From positions 500,257 to 564,256 of the forward strand of contig JAAOMT010000303.1 of NCBI GenBank assembly GCA_016748015.1: 64,000 bases of DNA, given 5' to 3'. Position numbers and translations under genes: made by a program. Within the stretch, counting starts at the first letter, position 1, and every line of letters starts with the position of its first letter. The stretch is from Geosiphon pyriformis. Taxonomy: Eukaryota > Glomeromycota > Glomeromycetes > Archaeosporales > Geosiphonaceae. The notes beneath the pieces are model-generated. The model worked only from the letters and a program-made list of their open reading frames with translations. It searched no databases and was not told the DNA's origin. Shown piece by piece: positions 63,338 to 64,000 of this stretch.

Positions 63338-64000
63338 TTATCTTTTCTAAAGAGATTGAGCTCCAGTGAAATCAAGCTATTTATAGTGTAATCTATTTGA
63401 AGAGTTTTATCTAACTCAAAGCTAACTAATTTATTGAAGTCTTTTGTAGATAAGGTGTATAATACTTAAGGTAAAATGAGTTTTGTATCCAAGAGATTAA
63501 ATCTTTGTATTAGAGCTTTGGCTCTTCTAGCAATGGTTAAAACTCTTGGAACATCTAATTGTATAATGCCCAAAATTTCTGCCTGTATCTCTGAAGTTGT
63601 TTTCTTCATAAGCTTCATGTCATTTATGATTTCACCAAAACGACCATAGAGCTCTAGTTGTTTTCCATATGACAAGTTTTTGTCTATGGATAAGATTTCT
63701 TTAATTGTTTTTCCAAGTGTGGTGGAAGATACAAGTATTGCTGCTGTTATACTTTCTAGCAGATATTTATCCATTTTGCTACCAATTTTTTCTCTTCTGG
63801 TAGTTGTTTTCTTTGGTCTAATAACAGTATGTGTTCCACTGTTATCAGTTATGGTAGTCTGTTTTCCATTGATCAAAGTAGCATTTGGATAGTTTTTAAT
63901 CCAATACTCATGGAAAATATAGAAAGCATTTTGAATGTTTTGATCCAGAAAATAATTGTTTATGTCAATTGAAGATACTTCTGTTTTGGGAATAATGCAT
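63307..64000 (-). pseudogene. A7 third ORF, partial
   Basis: Open through the window end from M-N/I-N-Y region to 63466, where CAA to TAA cuts it (L-P-stop-V-L-Y). The tail reaches the LTR. Shows the same order of motifs: K-Q-T-T-I-T-D, T-R-R-E-K-I, M-D-K-Y-L-L-E-S-I, M-K-L-M-K-K-T-T-S-E-I-Q, R-A-K-A-L-I-Q-R-F. Unknown function. Confidence 0.75.

Larger units (their letters stand above)
62661..64000 (-). mobile_element. Element A7 (family A), 3' end only
   Basis: 3' LTR and most of the third ORF of another copy, sense minus, inserted in L2 endonuclease; it continues past the window. Left flank ATAG is the expected duplication, to be matched outside. Confidence 0.88.

Noticed and set aside
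1-64000. Host protein genes, tRNA, rRNA or other RNA genes
   Set aside because: Every stretch could be assigned to family A, element B or a LINE; no additional conserved frame or cloverleaf-like sequence was seen. The tRNA-like 17-mers are primer-binding sites.

Overview
Eukaryotic, AT-rich, visibly CpG-poor DNA made entirely of retrotransposons. I found no host gene, tRNA or rRNA. The reverse transcriptases, the fungal-style LTR elements and a gag I recall as abundant in arbuscular mycorrhizal fungi (Rhizophagus-like Glomeromycotina) suggest that group; this is recollection, not a search result.

Three kinds of element recur. (1) Family A: a Ty3/gypsy-type LTR element of about 7.3-7.8 kb, seven copies (A1-A7). 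Its LTRs (about 620-740 bp) end in TGTTATGG/CCATAACA. Sense order: LTR, primer-binding site, gag, a TTTAAAC -1 frameshift site, pol (protease, RT, RNase H, integrase), a third ORF of unknown function that runs over the polypurine tract into the 3' LTR, LTR. (2) Family B: one Ty3/gypsy-type element with 847-bp LTRs. Its pol carries a Cys-rich zinc cluster and a dUTPase domain between protease and RT, and extra coding sequence follows the integrase. (3) LINEs: a Tad-like family with ORF1, APE endonuclease, RT and RNase H (copies L1, L2), and an ORF1-only element (L3) with the same 3' tail.

Left part (1-42947), five layers deep: A1(+) at 1-1087 and 40817-42947 is split by L1(-) at 1088-40816, flanked by an 11-bp duplication. 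L1 is split by A2(+) at 2235-27579 and by A4(-) at 33066-40711 (duplication ATAT). A2 is split by B(-) at 4652-22446 (CCAC/CTAC). B is split by A3(-) at 11109-18870 (GTAG).

Right part (42948-64000): A5(-) at 42948-50250 contains a 291-bp assembly gap and has A1 on one side and L2 on the other. L2(-) at 50251-51708 and 61813-62660 is split by L3(-) at 51709-61812/20. L3 is split by A6(-) at 52894-60588 (CTAT). A7(-) starts at 62661 and leaves the window.

Most coding regions are decayed by nonsense changes, many of them C-to-T or G-to-A. The best preserved reading frames are the A6 gag, the RT-RNase H frame of A5, the RT frame of A3, and the third ORF of A2 and A3. Several junctions (both ends of A2, both ends of A5, L2 across L3) are not simple insertions and point to recombination between copies, deletion or misassembly.
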